A DNA stretch of 35,941 bases from Acidobacteriota bacterium (GCA_022562935.1 JADFOI010000023.1:1-35941), one strand, 5' to 3'. Shown: positions 23,123 to 35,750, counted from the stretch's first letter. Program-made: numbers and translations. The notes: a model not told the origin generated them from the letters alone.

Positions 23123-24949
23123 ATGTCTGTAACTGGGAGAAAGGCGGGGGAGGGACAAGACGCCGCCCAGGTTGAAAGTCGAGAGGAAACCACTGTGGTT
23201 GAAACTCCCGTGTTCGAACCCCCTGTCATTGAAAGTCCCAAGGACATTGACTACGAAGAGATGCTGGAGGCTTACAACCTCAGTTTCAAGAATATCGCAG
23301 AGGGCGCGGTTGTATCAGGAACGGTATTGAAGATCACCGACTCTCACGTGGTTGTAGATGTAGGGTTCAAGTCGGAAGGACGAATCTCTCTGGACGAATT
23401 CCGCGATGATGCCGGCGACCTGACGATCAAGCTGGGAGACAAAGTGGACGTCCTTCTGGAGCGCACAGAAGATAAGAATGGCCATGTCGTGGTGTCTCGG
23501 CAGAAGGCGGAACGGATGAAAATCTGGACCGCACTTGAGAAGGTCTATCAGGATGAGTCGATCATCACGGGACGGGTCATTGAGCGGGTCAAAGGTGGCT
23601 TGGCCGTAGATGTCGGGGTGAGGGCGTTTCTGCCCGGCTCCCAGGTCGATCTTCAACCCACCAGAAACTTAGATAGCTGGTGTGGCCAGGAGCTGCGCAT
23701 GCGTGTCATCAAAGTGAACAGGCGGCGTGGCAACATCGTACTCTCTCGAAAGGCGGTGCTGGAAGAAGAGCATTTCAAATTGAAGGAAACGACCCTCAAA
23801 GAATTGGAGGAGGGAAAGGTTGTTTCAGGAATCGTCAAGAATATTACTGACTACGGAGCGTTTGTGGACCTCGGGGGCATCGATGGGTTGTTGCATATCA
23901 CCGACATGTCCTGGGGGCGGGTGAACCATCCATCGGATCTGTTCAAAGTGGCCGACGAGATTGAGGTCAAGATCCTGAAATTCGAACGATTGGAAGAGAA
24001 AGTTTCTCTGGGATACAAACAGCTGAGCGAGGACCCCTGGCTCAGCGCCGTAGAGCGCTATGCGAGAGATTCCCGAGTGAAGGCAAAGGTAGTGAGCCTA
24101 ACCGACTACGGAGCATTTGTTGAACTGGAGGAAGGAATTGAGGGGCTGATCCATATTTCCGAGATGACCTGGAATAGACGCATTAAGCATCCATCCAAGC
24201 TTTTGAGCGTCGGGGATGAGGTGGAGGCCGTTGTTTTGGACATGGATGCGTCAGCACGACGAATCTCTTTGGGGATGAAACAAACGGAGCCCAACCCTTG
24301 GGACTCCATTGAAGAGAAATACGCGATTAACTCGATTATCACGGGGACGGTCCGAAATCTGACCGATTTTGGGGCCTTTGTTGAGGTGGAGGAAGGGATC
24401 GAGGGGTTGGTCCATATTTCGGATCTCAGCTGGACCAAGAAGGTGCAGCACCCCTCGGAGGTGGTGCAGAAGGGCGACGAAGTCAGCGCTGTGGTCCTTA
24501 ACGTTGACGCGGACAATCAACGCTTGTCTCTCGGGATCAAGCAGCTCGAGCCAGACAAGTGGGAGGATTTTTTCTCTCAGCACCAGATCGGGGATGTGGT
24601 ACATGGAAAGATTGTCCGGTTGACCAGCTTCGGAATCTTTGTCGAGTTGAGCGAGGGGATCGAAGGGCTTTGTCACGTGTCCGAACTGGCGGAGCAACAC
24701 ATCGACAACCCGGAGGACCACTTTAAGGTTGAACAGGAACTGGATGTGAAGATCATTAAGCTGAATTTGTTGGAGCGCAGGATTGGTCTGTCGGTGAGAG
24801 CCCTGACGGAGGATTCTGACAGAGAAGAGGGTTGGGCCTATAAGCCCGAAGTTGCCACCACTTCCATCGGGGATATTGCGGGTGAGCAGTTGGGTCAATT
24901 GAAAAAGAAGGCTGAGCAGGTAGAAGGAGCCGATGATGACGAAAGCTGA
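23123..24949 (+). CDS. rpsA: 30S ribosomal protein S1
   Basis: S1 unfolds and binds mRNA on the small subunit. The 608 residues have a Glu-rich N-terminus followed by six S1 (OB-fold) repeats, beginning at VVSGTVLKITDSHVVVDVG, ITGRVIERVKGGLAVDVG, VSGIVKNITDYGAFVDLG, AKVVSLTDYGAFVEL, TGTVRNLTDFGAFVEV and GKIVRLTSFGIFVEL. The start at 23123 (MSVTGRKAG) is chosen because a strong GAGGAGG lies 6 bases upstream; a longer in-frame reading from 23057 has no such site. The end overlaps the HU gene by 14 bases, like the rpsA-ihfB pair of proteobacteria. Confidence 0.96.
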   Translation: MSVTGRKAGEGQDAAQVESREETTVVETPVFEPPVIESPKDIDYEEMLEAYNLSFKNIAEGAVVSGTVLKITDSHVVVDVGFKSEGRISLDEFRDDAGDLTIKLGDKVDVLLERTEDKNGHVVVSRQKAERMKIWTALEKVYQDESIITGRVIERVKGGLAVDVGVRAFLPGSQVDLQPTRNLDSWCGQELRMRVIKVNRRRGNIVLSRKAVLEEEHFKLKETTLKELEEGKVVSGIVKNITDYGAFVDLGGIDGLLHITDMSWGRVNHPSDLFKVADEIEVKILKFERLEEKVSLGYKQLSEDPWLSAVERYARDSRVKAKVVSLTDYGAFVELEEGIEGLIHISEMTWNRRIKHPSKLLSVGDEVEAVVLDMDASARRISLGMKQTEPNPWDSIEEKYAINSIITGTVRNLTDFGAFVEVEEGIEGLVHISDLSWTKKVQHPSEVVQKGDEVSAVVLNVDADNQRLSLGIKQLEPDKWEDFFSQHQIGDVVHGKIVRLTSFGIFVELSEGIEGLCHVSELAEQHIDNPEDHFKVEQELDVKIIKLNLLERRIGLSVRALTEDSDREEGWAYKPEVATTSIGDIAGEQLGQLKKKAEQVEGADDDES

Positions 24950-25211
24950 CCTTATTGACGAGGTGGCCAAAAATTCGGAGTTGAGCAAAAAAGACGCGGA
25001 GGCAATCGTCCAGGCTGTCTTGGATAGTATCATCGAGTCGCTGAAGGCCGGTGGAAAAGTAGAGCTCCGGGGCTTCGGCAGTTTTCGGCTTCGGAACAGA
25101 GCTTCCCGGGAGGGTCGCAACCCGAAAACCGGCGAGAAGGTCTTTGTTCCTGCCAAGAAGGTTCCCTACTTCAAGCCCGGAAAGGACCTGAGAGAACTGA
25201 TCAACTCATAG
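24936..25211 (+). CDS. HU/IHF-family DNA-bending protein
   Basis: The protein, of about 91 residues, is a histone-like nucleoid protein. It shows the family pattern: TKADLIDEVAKNSELSKKDA, GGKVELRGFGSFRLRNRASR, and the DNA-binding arm GRNPKTGEKVFVPAKKVPYFKPGK. The ATG at 24936 is preferred over 24933 because the AAGGAG is then 6 bases upstream. It overlaps the end of rpsA. The position directly after rpsA is the place of ihfB in proteobacteria, but sequence alone does not separate HU from IHF-beta here. Confidence 0.93.
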   Translation: MTKADLIDEVAKNSELSKKDAEAIVQAVLDSIIESLKAGGKVELRGFGSFRLRNRASREGRNPKTGEKVFVPAKKVPYFKPGKDLRELINS

Positions 25212-25212
25212 G

Positions 25213-25704
25213 ATGGATCACCTATGGACTCCCTGGCGCTTCCATTACCTCTCCTCGGGTCGCCAGGAAGGGAACTGTGTCTTGTGCCTTCTTTCCTCCA
25301 CGGATGAGAATCGGCAAAGCTTCATCCTTCTTCGCCAGGAGCACACTTTCCTCGTTCTGAATCGATTCCCGTACACGACAGGCCACTTGATGGTCGTTCC
25401 CCACAGGCATGTGGCCACACTCACCGATACAGCAGGTCCCGAACTGAGAGAAATGATGGCCCTGGCCCGTCGGTGCGAGCAGGTTTTGCAAGAGGTCTAC
25501 CAACCCGATGGTTTCAATATAGGCTTCAATGTGGGGAAAAGTGCGGGAGCTGGTGTTGCCGGTCATCTGCATCTCCATATCGTTCCGCGCTGGGAAGGAG
25601 ACGCCAACTTTGTTTCCGTGATCGGGCAGACTCGGGTCATCCCGGAAGATCTGAAAACAACCTACGAAAAACTTTCCTCTCATTTTCAGCGAAACACTAA
25701 GTGA
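25213..25704 (+). CDS. HIT-family hydrolase (Ap4A phosphorylase-like)
   Basis: The 163 residues are a longer member of the histidine-triad family. The N-terminus MDHLWTPWRFHYLSS and the Cys pair NCVLCLL are typical of the bacterial Ap4A-phosphorylase-like group. The core shows LVLNRFPYTTGHLMVVPHRHVA, and the triad is GHLHLHIVPRWEGD (His118, 120, 122). It starts 1 base after the HU stop, so it is the third gene of the rpsA unit. It probably hydrolyses or phosphorolyses a dinucleoside polyphosphate, but the substrate is inferred. Confidence 0.92.
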   Translation: MDHLWTPWRFHYLSSGRQEGNCVLCLLSSTDENRQSFILLRQEHTFLVLNRFPYTTGHLMVVPHRHVATLTDTAGPELREMMALARRCEQVLQEVYQPDGFNIGFNVGKSAGAGVAGHLHLHIVPRWEGDANFVSVIGQTRVIPEDLKTTYEKLSSHFQRNTK

Positions 25705-26121
25705 GGACGTGTAAACACCCAAAACGGTAAAAACATCAAAAAGCAGATCGTTGAAAAAAGGAATTTTCCTTCTCCAGGTGAGGTTCTTTTCTGCAAATAT
25801 GCTTGCTGAAAGGAAATATGCCCAACCCTCACAGTTTTTAAAGAACTTTCTGAAGAAAACGGCGTTGATTTGGGCGGAAAGGCCCTAGGGCCTTGAAGGA
25901 AACGGCCTGAGAGAATTTGATGTCGGGGTTTCTCCAAAAATTTATTGAAGACCGCTGAACCTCGTGGTAGGTTTAGTTCTTTCCTGGGCACACTCTCACT
26001 AAGGGAAACCGAAAGGTTTTCCACATCTGTGGAAAATGTTGTGGAAAGTGATGCGGGCTAGGTCTAAAAGGGGTCCAGTTGGCAGAGGATTTGCGCTGAA
26101 CTTGGGAGTAGGGGGAGGACT
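25705..26121 (+). promoter_or_regulatory. dnaA upstream region with three DnaA-box variants
   Basis: This 417-base gap has no gene. Near its end lie three boxes of the TTTTCCACA type: 26017-26025 (plus), 26028-26036 (minus) and 26040-26048 (minus, TGTGGAAAG). The first two form an almost touching inverted pair, TTTTCCACATCTGTGGAAAA. No consensus TTATCCACA and no trio tract were found here, so autoregulation of dnaA is the likelier role; a secondary origin role is possible. A GGGGGAGG site precedes the dnaA ATG. Confidence 0.6.
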
Positions 26122-27450
26122 ATGGAGGTCTGGGAGAGTGTTCTGTCGTGTATTGAAAAGCGGGTTTCTCATCAGAACTTCGATATATGGTTCAAGCCCA
26201 CCGTTCTTAAGAGAGAGGATCTCGGCAAGAAGAGACTCTTTGTTCAGGTTCCCAATAAACACTTCAAATATTGGCTCGCGGAGAACTATTCGGAAGTCAT
26301 TCAAGCGTCCCTGGCTGAACTGAAACTCGAGGATTTCAGGGTCTCATTCGTGGCCGACGACGATTCAGGCAAACAGCGGGTGAATGACACTCGGTTGGCG
26401 GCGGCCCTGCAAGAACCCTGTCCGGATGCAGCACAGTGCCGCTTGAATGATAAGTACACCTTCAGTCGCTTTGTGGTGGGGTTTTGCAATAAGTTTGCCC
26501 ACCTGGCTGCGGTGGCGGTGGCAGAACAACCCGCCAAGGCCTACAACCCCTTTTTTATTTATGGAGCCGTGGGATTAGGAAAAACTCACCTGATGCACGC
26601 TATGGGGCATTGCATTAAGGCTCATGCTCCGCACACTCGGCTCATGTATATCTCCTCTGAGCAATTCATGAACGAGCTGATCAACGCCATCCGCTACGAC
26701 AAAACTATCCAATTCAGAGACAAATATCGTAATATCGACGTGCTTTTAATGGATGATATTCAATTCCTGGCCGGTAAGGAGCGAACCCAGGAAGAGTTCT
26801 TTCATACCTTCAACGCTTTATATGACTCTCAGAAGCAGATCGTTATCACCAGCGATTGTCCCCCCAGAGAGATCCCCACTTTGGAGGAACGGCTGCACAG
26901 TCGTTTCGAGTGGGGCTTAATCGCGGATATGCAACCTCCCGATGTGGAGACCAAAGTTGCCATCCTGCGAGAGAAGGCGAAATTTGAAAATGTGAGCTTA
27001 CCTGATGATGTGACTTATTTCATCGCCAAGAACGTAAAATCGAACGTTCGAGAACTGGAGGGCTCCCTGGTGCGGCTGGCGGCTTACAGCAGCTTGACCG
27101 GAGAAACGATCACTCTTTCCCTGGCCCAGGAGGTTCTCAAGAACCTCGCCGAAAACAATACTCGCGTGATCTCCATCGAGGGTATCCAGAAAGTAGTTGC
27201 CGACCATTATTCCTTGAAAGTCGCTGAGCTCAAGGCGAAAAATAATTCGCGACGGGTGGCTGAGCCCCGCCAAATGGCCATGTTTTTGTGCCGGAAATTG
27301 ACCGAGAGTTCGTTGCCTCAGATCGGAAGGGAGTTCGGGGGAAAACACCACACAACGGTTCTTCACTCGATCCGGAAGGTTGAGGGTAAGCGCAACAAGG
27401 ATCCCAAGTTCGAGAGCACATTAAGTGAGCTGGCCAATGCAATCCGATGA
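26122..27450 (+). CDS. dnaA: Chromosomal replication initiator protein DnaA
   Basis: DnaA binds DnaA boxes and melts oriC to start replication. The 442 residues have a domain I ([20 protein letters not shown]...), a very short linker (about 85-108), and the AAA+ domain with Walker A GAVGLGKT (148-155) and Walker [10 protein letters not shown] (Asp211-212). The C-terminal helix-turn-helix domain ends with [21 protein letters not shown], the box-reading helix. The ATG follows GGGGGAGG. The gene is 22 kb from the putative oriC and starts the dnaA-dnaN pair. Confidence 0.97.
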   Translation: MEVWESVLSCIEKRVSHQNFDIWFKPTVLKREDLGKKRLFVQVPNKHFKYWLAENYSEVIQASLAELKLEDFRVSFVADDDSGKQRVNDTRLAAALQEPCPDAAQCRLNDKYTFSRFVVGFCNKFAHLAAVAVAEQPAKAYNPFFIYGAVGLGKTHLMHAMGHCIKAHAPHTRLMYISSEQFMNELINAIRYDKTIQFRDKYRNIDVLLMDDIQFLAGKERTQEEFFHTFNALYDSQKQIVITSDCPPREIPTLEERLHSRFEWGLIADMQPPDVETKVAILREKAKFENVSLPDDVTYFIAKNVKSNVRELEGSLVRLAAYSSLTGETITLSLAQEVLKNLAENNTRVISIEGIQKVVADHYSLKVAELKAKNNSRRVAEPRQMAMFLCRKLTESSLPQIGREFGGKHHTTVLHSIRKVEGKRNKDPKFESTLSELANAIR

Positions 27451-27485
27451 CCGCGGAATGATTGCAGAAAGGGAGTGAAATTATC

Positions 27486-28592
27486 GTGGATTTTGTGGTG
27501 AAAAAAGCGGAGTTACTCAGAGAACTCCAGTATGCACAAGGGGGCGTTGAGAGAAAAACCACCGTTCCTATTCTTTCCAATCTTTTACTGGAGACTACGG
27601 CGAATACCGTGGTGGTGACGGCAACAGATCTGGATGTAACGGTTCAGTGCACCTGCCCGGCCAAGGTTAAAGTGGCAGGAGCGCTGGCTGTATCTGCCCG
27701 CAAGCTGTTTGACATTGTTCGGTTTCTTCCTGAAGCCGATATTCATTTTAAAAGTGATGGCCAAAACTGGATTCAGGTAACCTGCGACAGATCCAGATTT
27801 AAGATCGCAAGTCTGCCCAAGGACAATTTTCCGGAAGTTCCTTCCGTGGATACCAAAACCATCGCTCTACCTGCTCAGCCTCTCCATTACATGAGCGCAA
27901 GTTGTATTTTTGCCATCACCCAGGAAGAGTCCCGCTACACCCTGAATGGTGCCTTGATGATCCTTAAGCCGGGAAGCATCACTCTGGTGGCCACAGATGG
28001 ACATCGGCTGGTTTTCGTCTCCCGCAAGGTGGAGATTGCAGGGCTGGAAGAAGAGAAGAAGGTCCTGATTCCCAAGAAGGCCCTCATTGAGCTCAGCAAA
28101 TTGACAGCTGAGGATGTTTCCAGCATTGAATTTGGAAGCACTGAAAATCACCTTTTTTTCAGGGTTGGCAAGAGACTGCTGGTTTCGCGTCTACTGACCG
28201 GACAATTTCCAAACTACGATATGGTCATCCCTCAAGAGAACGACAAGCAAGTCGTATTGAACACCCGTGAGTTTACCGATGCCCTCAAGCGGGTGTCCAT
28301 TATGGCCGATGAAGAATCACACGCAGTCCGTCTGTCGGTCACAGAAAATCAGTTGGATATTCATTCCAACGGGGCAGAAGTCGGGGAAGCTAAGGAAACC
28401 CTGCCAGCCATCTACAAAGGGGAATCGGTGGGGATCGGCTTTAATGCCCAATACCTGCTCGATTTTCTTTCGGGATTGGACAGCGAGGAGATCGAGCTTG
28501 ACCTCCGCGATGAGGAAACCCAGGGCCTTTTGAAACCCAAGCCCAAAGGGGACTATCTCCATCAGTACGTGCTGATGCCCATGAAACTCTAG
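27486..28592 (+). CDS. dnaN: DNA polymerase III beta subunit (sliding clamp)
   Basis: DnaN is the ring clamp that tethers polymerase III to DNA. The 368 residues show the three-fold domain pattern: VVKKAELLRELQYAQGGVERKTTVPILSNLLLE at the start (longer than usual to quote in full), KLFDIVRFLPEADI, VATDGHRLVFVSRKVEI, and the closing YVLMPMKL, the classic clamp C-terminus. The GTG at 27486 is chosen because GGGAG lies 10 bases upstream and it gives the family's usual start; a TTG at 27462 is less likely. It follows dnaA by 35 bases. No recF follows. Confidence 0.96.
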   Translation: MDFVVKKAELLRELQYAQGGVERKTTVPILSNLLLETTANTVVVTATDLDVTVQCTCPAKVKVAGALAVSARKLFDIVRFLPEADIHFKSDGQNWIQVTCDRSRFKIASLPKDNFPEVPSVDTKTIALPAQPLHYMSASCIFAITQEESRYTLNGALMILKPGSITLVATDGHRLVFVSRKVEIAGLEEEKKVLIPKKALIELSKLTAEDVSSIEFGSTENHLFFRVGKRLLVSRLLTGQFPNYDMVIPQENDKQVVLNTREFTDALKRVSIMADEESHAVRLSVTENQLDIHSNGAEVGEAKETLPAIYKGESVGIGFNAQYLLDFLSGLDSEEIELDLRDEETQGLLKPKPKGDYLHQYVLMPMKL

Positions 28593-28862
28593 CCGGAACA
28601 GTTAGGAGGGCACCCGCTCTTGGTAAGAAGCAGTCAGAGCCGTGGGTAAGTGGGTGTCACCCGCAGAGGGTCTTAGCGACCTGTGTCTCATCCCCACTCC
28701 TGTAAAACTCCATCTGACCGCCCAATTCACCCTTTTAGCCGGCTCTGGGAGGAGCACTTAGGCCCCGGTTCAGAAAAAGAGCCTAGACCACAACATATAG
28801 TGTAGTTGTACGCTCAAACATACAACATATTCAATATGGAGGGAGAGTCAACAGAGGTCATA

Positions 28863-28871
28863 TGCTATAAT
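28863..28871 (+). promoter_or_regulatory. Extended -10 promoter of gyrB
   Basis: TGCTATAAT is a perfect -10 with TGn extension, 29 bases before the gyrB ATG; no strong -35 is seen. Upstream, ACAACATAT occurs twice in direct orientation (28790-28798, 28822-28830), 32 bases apart. The rest of the gap 28593-28900 holds no gene; recF, often here, is absent. Confidence 0.6.
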
Positions 28872-28897
28872 GAGAGCAGTCTATGAGGGACTAATAA

Positions 28898-31333
<2,436 letters not shown>

Positions 31334-31383
31334 CCCGCGACTAGTCCGGATTATCCATAGGTTCTCGTCACGAAGTGCCGAAA

Positions 31384-31440
31384 GCGCCGACCTGTCAAGG
31401 CGAGTGACCCGCTTGCCGGTGCACAACGCAGGACCGGCGC
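31384..31440 (+). other. Hairpin in the gyrA leader
   Basis: GCGCCG-A-CCTG pairs with CAGG-AC-CGGCGC across about 34 bases, ending 19 bases before the gyrA start. It could influence gyrA translation or mark the end of a gyrB transcript. A near-DnaA box TTATCCATA lies at 31351-31359. Confidence 0.35.
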
Positions 31441-31459
31441 CTAATAGGAGAAGGAAGAA

Positions 31460-33916
31460 ATGCCCGAACATCGCGGACGGGAAATCCCTGTCAACATCGA
31501 AGAAGAGATGAAGGCGTCCTATTTGGACTATGCCATGTCTGTGATCGTCGGGCGTGCTCTGCCGGACGTTCGCGACGGGTTAAAGCCTGTTCATCGACGT
31601 GTTCTCTATGCGATGCATCAACTGGGGAATTTCCACAACAAGCCCTATAAGAAATCGGCCCGTGTGGTTGGCGACGTCATTGGCAAGTATCACCCTCATG
31701 GAGATGTCGCCGTCTATGACACTATCGTACGAATGGCTCAGGATTTCTCCATGCGTGAGCTTCTGGTGGATGGGCAAGGAAATTTTGGATCTGTTGATGG
31801 TGATTCAGCCGCTGCCATGCGTTACACGGAAGTCCGGATGTCGCGGATCGCGGAAGAGCTGCTGGCGGATATTGACCGGGAAACGGTGGATTTTCAAGCC
31901 AACTATGACGATTCACTGACCGAGCCGGTGGTGTTACCTGCCAGGATTCCCAATCTCATTGTGAACGGAACCTCGGGTATCGCGGTGGGTATGGCCACCA
32001 ACATCCCGCCCCACAATCTTGGTGAGATTGTCAATGCGGCCCTTTTATTGATTGATCGAGCCGACGCCTCACCCGCCGAGCTCATGGAGCTGGTTCCGGG
32101 ACCAGACTTTCCCACGGGAGCCTTTATTTACGGGCGGGAGGGCATCCGGCAGGCCTACAAGACCGGGCGGGGCATCATAAAGCTTCGCGCTCGGGCCTCC
32201 ATGGAGAAGGTGGAGAAGGACCGCGATGCCATCATCATTCACGCCCTTCCCTACCAGGTGAATAAGGCCAAGCTTGTGGAGAAGATTGCCCACCTGGTTC
32301 ATTCCAAGAGACTTGACGGAATCAGCGACCTTCGTGACGAATCCGACCGGGAAGGGATGCGGGTGGTGATTGAGCTCAAGAGAGGGGAGCACCCGCAAGT
32401 CGTTCTCAATAAACTGTACAAGTTGACCCCCATGCAGACTTCTTTCGGTGTCATCATGTTGGCTGTGGTGGACGGACAACCGCGCGTACTGAAGTTGGCG
32501 GAAATCATTAACCTGTTCTTGGATCACCGCAAAGAGGTTGTCCGATTCCGGACTATCTATGACCTCGGGAAAGCGCAAAAACGCGCCCATATTTTGGAGG
32601 GCCTCAAAAAGGCGTTGGATCACCTTGACGCCGTGATCACCTTGATTCGAAGGGCCAAATCTCCGGCTGAGGCCAAGGAACAACTCTCCGGCAAGTTTGA
32701 GCTCACCGGGATCCAGGCTCAGGCCATCTTGGAGATGAGGCTGCAGCGTCTGACAGGGCTCGAGCAAACCAAGATTGTTGAGGAGTACGAGGAGATCCTC
32801 AAAAAGATCGCCGAGTTGGAGAAGATCCTGTCCAGCGAGGAGGAGCTCAAGGAAGTCATTAAAGATGAGTTGATTGAGATTCAGAAGAATTATCAGTCCC
32901 CTCGCCGGACCGTGATTGTTGATGAAGAGGTTGAGTTGACGATGGAGGATCTGATAGCCGAAGAACCCGCCGTTATTACGGCGACCCACAATGGATATAT
33001 CAAGAGAACGGCCTTACACATCTATAAGAGTCAGCGAAGAGGGGGTAAGGGGCGTATCGGCATGTCCACTAGGACTGAAGAAGATGTGATTGATTACCTG
33101 TTCGTCGCTTCCACTCACAGTTATCTCCTCGTCTTCACCGACAGGGGAAAGGTACATTGGCTCAAGGTGTACGAGATACCGGAAGTGGGATCAGCGGGAC
33201 GAGGGAAGCCGGTGGGAAATCTCATCAATCTGGAAAGGGGAGAGAGAGTTGCCGGCATTATCGCCGTCAAGGATTTCTCCGCTCCCGGTTTTATCGCCAT
33301 GGTTTCTCGCCAGGGTTACATGAAGAAGACTGCACTGAGTGCTTTTTCTCATCCTCGCTCTACAGGGATTATTGCCTGTGCAGTGAAAGAAGGAGACGAG
33401 TTGATTGCCGTGGGAACCACGGCCGGAGACAATGATATTCACCTCTGTTCTCGTAATGGAAAAGCCATTCGCTTTTCGGAAAAACAGGTTCGACAAATGG
33501 GCCGTACGGCTCGTGGTGTCAAGGGGATGACTCTCAAGGGAGAGGATGTCCTGGTCGGCATGGATATCATCGACGATGACTCGGAAGCGATTTTGGCTGT
33601 AACCCTAAACGGCTACGGTAAGCGCACTCCAGTGAGCGAATACCGGCGGCAGAGACGAGGAGGTCAGGGAGTCATCAACATCAAGACGACGAAGAGAAAC
33701 GGTCCCGTGGTCTCGGCCTTTACCGTAAAGGATGATGATGAGATTATTATCATTACCGCGAAGGGGAAGATTATTCGCCAACAGGCAGGGCGTATTCGCC
33801 AGACCATCTCTCGCGGAGCTCAGGGTGTCAAGCTCATGGATCTCGGGGATGACGACGAGGTGGCTGCCGTGACTCGTGTGCCACAGGAGGATGACCAGGG
33901 GTTCGATGAACAGTAG
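31460..33916 (+). CDS. gyrA: DNA gyrase subunit A
   Basis: GyrA breaks and rejoins DNA in gyrase. The 818 residues carry the catalytic Tyr122 in [13 protein letters not shown], the [17 protein letters not shown] quinolone region, and the C-terminal DNA-wrapping domain with the GyrA box QRRGGKG plus a second QRRGGQG repeat. These boxes distinguish it from ParC. Position 83 (E. coli numbering matches exactly) is Val, not Ser. A GGAGAAGGAAG site precedes the ATG. It is the partner of gyrB upstream. Confidence 0.97.
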   Translation: MPEHRGREIPVNIEEEMKASYLDYAMSVIVGRALPDVRDGLKPVHRRVLYAMHQLGNFHNKPYKKSARVVGDVIGKYHPHGDVAVYDTIVRMAQDFSMRELLVDGQGNFGSVDGDSAAAMRYTEVRMSRIAEELLADIDRETVDFQANYDDSLTEPVVLPARIPNLIVNGTSGIAVGMATNIPPHNLGEIVNAALLLIDRADASPAELMELVPGPDFPTGAFIYGREGIRQAYKTGRGIIKLRARASMEKVEKDRDAIIIHALPYQVNKAKLVEKIAHLVHSKRLDGISDLRDESDREGMRVVIELKRGEHPQVVLNKLYKLTPMQTSFGVIMLAVVDGQPRVLKLAEIINLFLDHRKEVVRFRTIYDLGKAQKRAHILEGLKKALDHLDAVITLIRRAKSPAEAKEQLSGKFELTGIQAQAILEMRLQRLTGLEQTKIVEEYEEILKKIAELEKILSSEEELKEVIKDELIEIQKNYQSPRRTVIVDEEVELTMEDLIAEEPAVITATHNGYIKRTALHIYKSQRRGGKGRIGMSTRTEEDVIDYLFVASTHSYLLVFTDRGKVHWLKVYEIPEVGSAGRGKPVGNLINLERGERVAGIIAVKDFSAPGFIAMVSRQGYMKKTALSAFSHPRSTGIIACAVKEGDELIAVGTTAGDNDIHLCSRNGKAIRFSEKQVRQMGRTARGVKGMTLKGEDVLVGMDIIDDDSEAILAVTLNGYGKRTPVSEYRRQRRGGQGVINIKTTKRNGPVVSAFTVKDDDEIIIITAKGKIIRQQAGRIRQTISRGAQGVKLMDLGDDDEVAAVTRVPQEDDQGFDEQ

Positions 33917-34733
33917 GCTTCGATGGATTCTCCCCATTCCTCTTCTGCTTTTCTCAGCTGCCGTCTGGCTCTACGTTGAGACGGAAAATGAGGTAAGAGT
34001 GCAAATTCTTCGTGCTCAAGAGCAGTGGCGTGAAACAGACTACATGGAGGCCATCGAGATCTATGAGTCCGTCTATCAAGATTACCCCAAGAGCCAGTAT
34101 GCGGAGGAAGCCCTATTTGAAGTCGGGACCATCTATTACATCAATTTTTATAATGCCGATCGTGCTCTGGACTACTTTCGTGAGCTCGTCACCCAATATC
34201 CGGACAGCTCCTTGGCCCCTCAGGCCTATCTGCGGCTAGCCGAGATTCATGAAGTAGAACTGACCGATTTACCTCAGGCCATCGCTTACTGGAGTCAGAC
34301 CCTTGCCCTGGATATCACGCTGGAGGTTCGCCGACAGATCTATTTTGAGATGGGAGACGCGTATTTCAAATTGAACCAATTTGATGAGGCCTTTCAAAAG
34401 TTTCGGATGTTGATGGAGGATGGAAGCAATGATTCATTAGCGGAAAGGGCCCGGGCCCAAGCGGGAATCATTCTGCAAATTCAAAACCAGTTTGAAGAGT
34501 CGGTGGAATACTTCAATCAGGTGTTAGAAGGGCCGGAATGTGACGATTGTCGCCGCACGGCGCGGCTGGGACTCATTGAAAGTTATGAGTTCTTGGGCGA
34601 TTTGGCAAAGGCTATCGAGGTAGCCAAAACCATCCCAACTTCCGAATACTCCGCCAAAGAAAGGGAAGATTTACTCAAGCGTCTGGACAACAAAGCCAGG
34701 GTTTATGAACCCCAACGCTTTGCTGGCGGTTGA
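33906..34733 (+). CDS. Membrane-anchored TPR protein
   Basis: The 275 residues start with one membrane segment ([18 protein letters not shown]). The rest is a string of TPR repeats (for example [58 protein letters not shown]). No lipobox Cys is present, so it is not a lipoprotein. The arrangement resembles YbgF/BamD-type envelope scaffold proteins. The ATG at 33906 overlaps the end of gyrA and follows AGGGG; a start 30 bases upstream is less likely. Function is unknown; TPRs imply protein-protein contacts in the periplasm. Confidence 0.82.
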   Translation: MNSRLRWILPIPLLLFSAAVWLYVETENEVRVQILRAQEQWRETDYMEAIEIYESVYQDYPKSQYAEEALFEVGTIYYINFYNADRALDYFRELVTQYPDSSLAPQAYLRLAEIHEVELTDLPQAIAYWSQTLALDITLEVRRQIYFEMGDAYFKLNQFDEAFQKFRMLMEDGSNDSLAERARAQAGIILQIQNQFEESVEYFNQVLEGPECDDCRRTARLGLIESYEFLGDLAKAIEVAKTIPTSEYSAKEREDLLKRLDNKARVYEPQRFAGG

Positions 34734-34781
34734 TCGGCAACAGCGGACTTCCTTTTCGAAGTGTCTCCTTTGGACACCAGC

Positions 34782-34811
34782 TTGACAGAGCCAGAAGGCG
34801 TCCTTTATAGT
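34782..34811 (+). promoter_or_regulatory. Sigma-70 promoter of rpsU
   Basis: TTGACA (34782-34787) is a perfect -35. TATAGT (34806-34811) follows after 18 bases, or TTATAG after 17. A small GTGTC/GACAC hairpin at 34761-34777 just upstream may end the preceding transcript. Confidence 0.65.
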
Positions 34812-34861
34812 TCTCATCCGGCCTTTCATTAAGAATGGCCCTGCAAGGAGAGTGAAAAGAG

Positions 34862-35068
34862 TTGGCTGAAGTTCATGTTCAAGATGGCGAGTCTCTTGAG
34901 AGCGCACTGCGGCGTTTCAAGAGAAAGGTGCAGCACGAAGACATCATCAGAGATGCCAAGAGGCATTCCTTCTACCTGAAGCCTGGAGAAAAGCGCCGAT
35001 TGAAGGAGGCACTGGCAAGAAAGCGTGCTCGTAAGAAACGCCGGCCCTTCCCGAGGCGAGTGACCTAA
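34862..35068 (+). CDS. rpsU: 30S ribosomal protein S21
   Basis: S21 is a small basic protein of the 30S subunit. The 68 residues begin AEVHVQDGESLESALRRFKR and end in a Lys/Arg-rich tail (KRARKKRRPFPRRVT), the usual pattern. The start is a TTG at 34862; AAGGAG lies 11 bases upstream, and no ATG fits the frame. It is transcribed from its own promoter as a single gene. S21 is missing from some phyla, so its presence is mildly informative. Confidence 0.93.
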   Translation: MAEVHVQDGESLESALRRFKRKVQHEDIIRDAKRHSFYLKPGEKRRLKEALARKRARKKRRPFPRRVT

Positions 35069-35129
35069 TCCTCGATCTCCCCTGGTAAGCCCCATCAGCA
35101 AACGTTACTGTATTTATGAAAGGGAGTAC

Positions 35130-35750
35130 CTAGGCCCGATTAATACACCTGACCGCCTTGAAATGACCTAAGGCATCAATCTTCTCTACGCTCTCCACAT
35201 CAAGACCCGTTTGCTCCATCAACTCCTGCAGGTTCAGGCCCGTGTTAAAGCCCAATCGGTAAAAGATAGGAGAGAGACGTTCCTCGATAGAACCGATCAC
35301 GGGAACTTCGCACTTGAAGTGATTGAGGAAGACCAGATAACCTCCGGGTCGGCACACTCGTTTCATCTCCAAAATCACCTTGACGGGATTCGGAACAGTG
35401 GAAATGAAGTAAGCGGCCAGGATTCGATCAAAGCTGTTATCGGGAAACCCCAGGTGGGTGGCGTCCATCTTAAAGAGCTGGACGTTATGAATGCCCAGTG
35501 AATGAAGCCGTTTTCGGGTTCGGTTCAGCATTTTCTGGGAGAAGTCGATAGCTGTGATTTCGATATTCCTGGGTAGTGGAGGGATGGCTAGGCCGGTTCC
35601 CACCCCCACTTCCAGAAGCTGGGCCTCTGGAAAGAGATCAAGATAATCCGGTGCCAGTTCTCTTCCATGGTTAAATACCTTTAGACCGTATATCAGGTCG
35701 TAGAAGATGGAGAAACGATTGTAGAGTTTCTCCGCATATTCAACGCTCAC
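35130..35750 (-). CDS. SAM-dependent methyltransferase (UbiE/PmtA-like)
   Basis: The protein is a class I methyltransferase with motif I LLEVGVGTGLAIPPLP, AIDFSQKMLNRTRKRL, and MKRVCRPGGYLVFLNH. The segment YNRFSIFYDLIYGLKVFNHGRE before the SAM motif is like phosphatidylethanolamine N-methyltransferases of the Rhodobacter PmtA type, but quinone or other methyltransferases are close too. The GTG at 35750 is chosen because a strong AGGAGGAG lies a few bases upstream; an ATG at 35783 would add 11 residues but lacks a site. It is convergent with rpsU. Lipid N-methylation would fit the lipid genes nearby, but this is a guess. Confidence 0.75.
   Translation of the reverse strand: MSVEYAEKLYNRFSIFYDLIYGLKVFNHGRELAPDYLDLFPEAQLLEVGVGTGLAIPPLPRNIEITAIDFSQKMLNRTRKRLHSLGIHNVQLFKMDATHLGFPDNSFDRILAAYFISTVPNPVKVILEMKRVCRPGGYLVFLNHFKCEVPVIGSIEERLSPIFYRLGFNTGLNLQELMEQTGLDVESVEKIDALGHFKAVRCINRA

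Noticed and set aside
24251-25156. A 301-codon minus frame across rpsA and hup
   Set aside because: Overlaps two firmly assigned genes on the other strand; translation is unlike any family.
25705-26121. dnaA upstream region as the main oriC
   Set aside because: Only variant boxes, no consensus TTATCCACA and no trio; the 3.4-3.7 kb gap fits much better. Kept as a regulatory region.
32069-32989. A 306-codon open frame antisense to gyrA
   Set aside because: Codon-bias shadow of gyrA; no recognisable motifs and no ribosome site.
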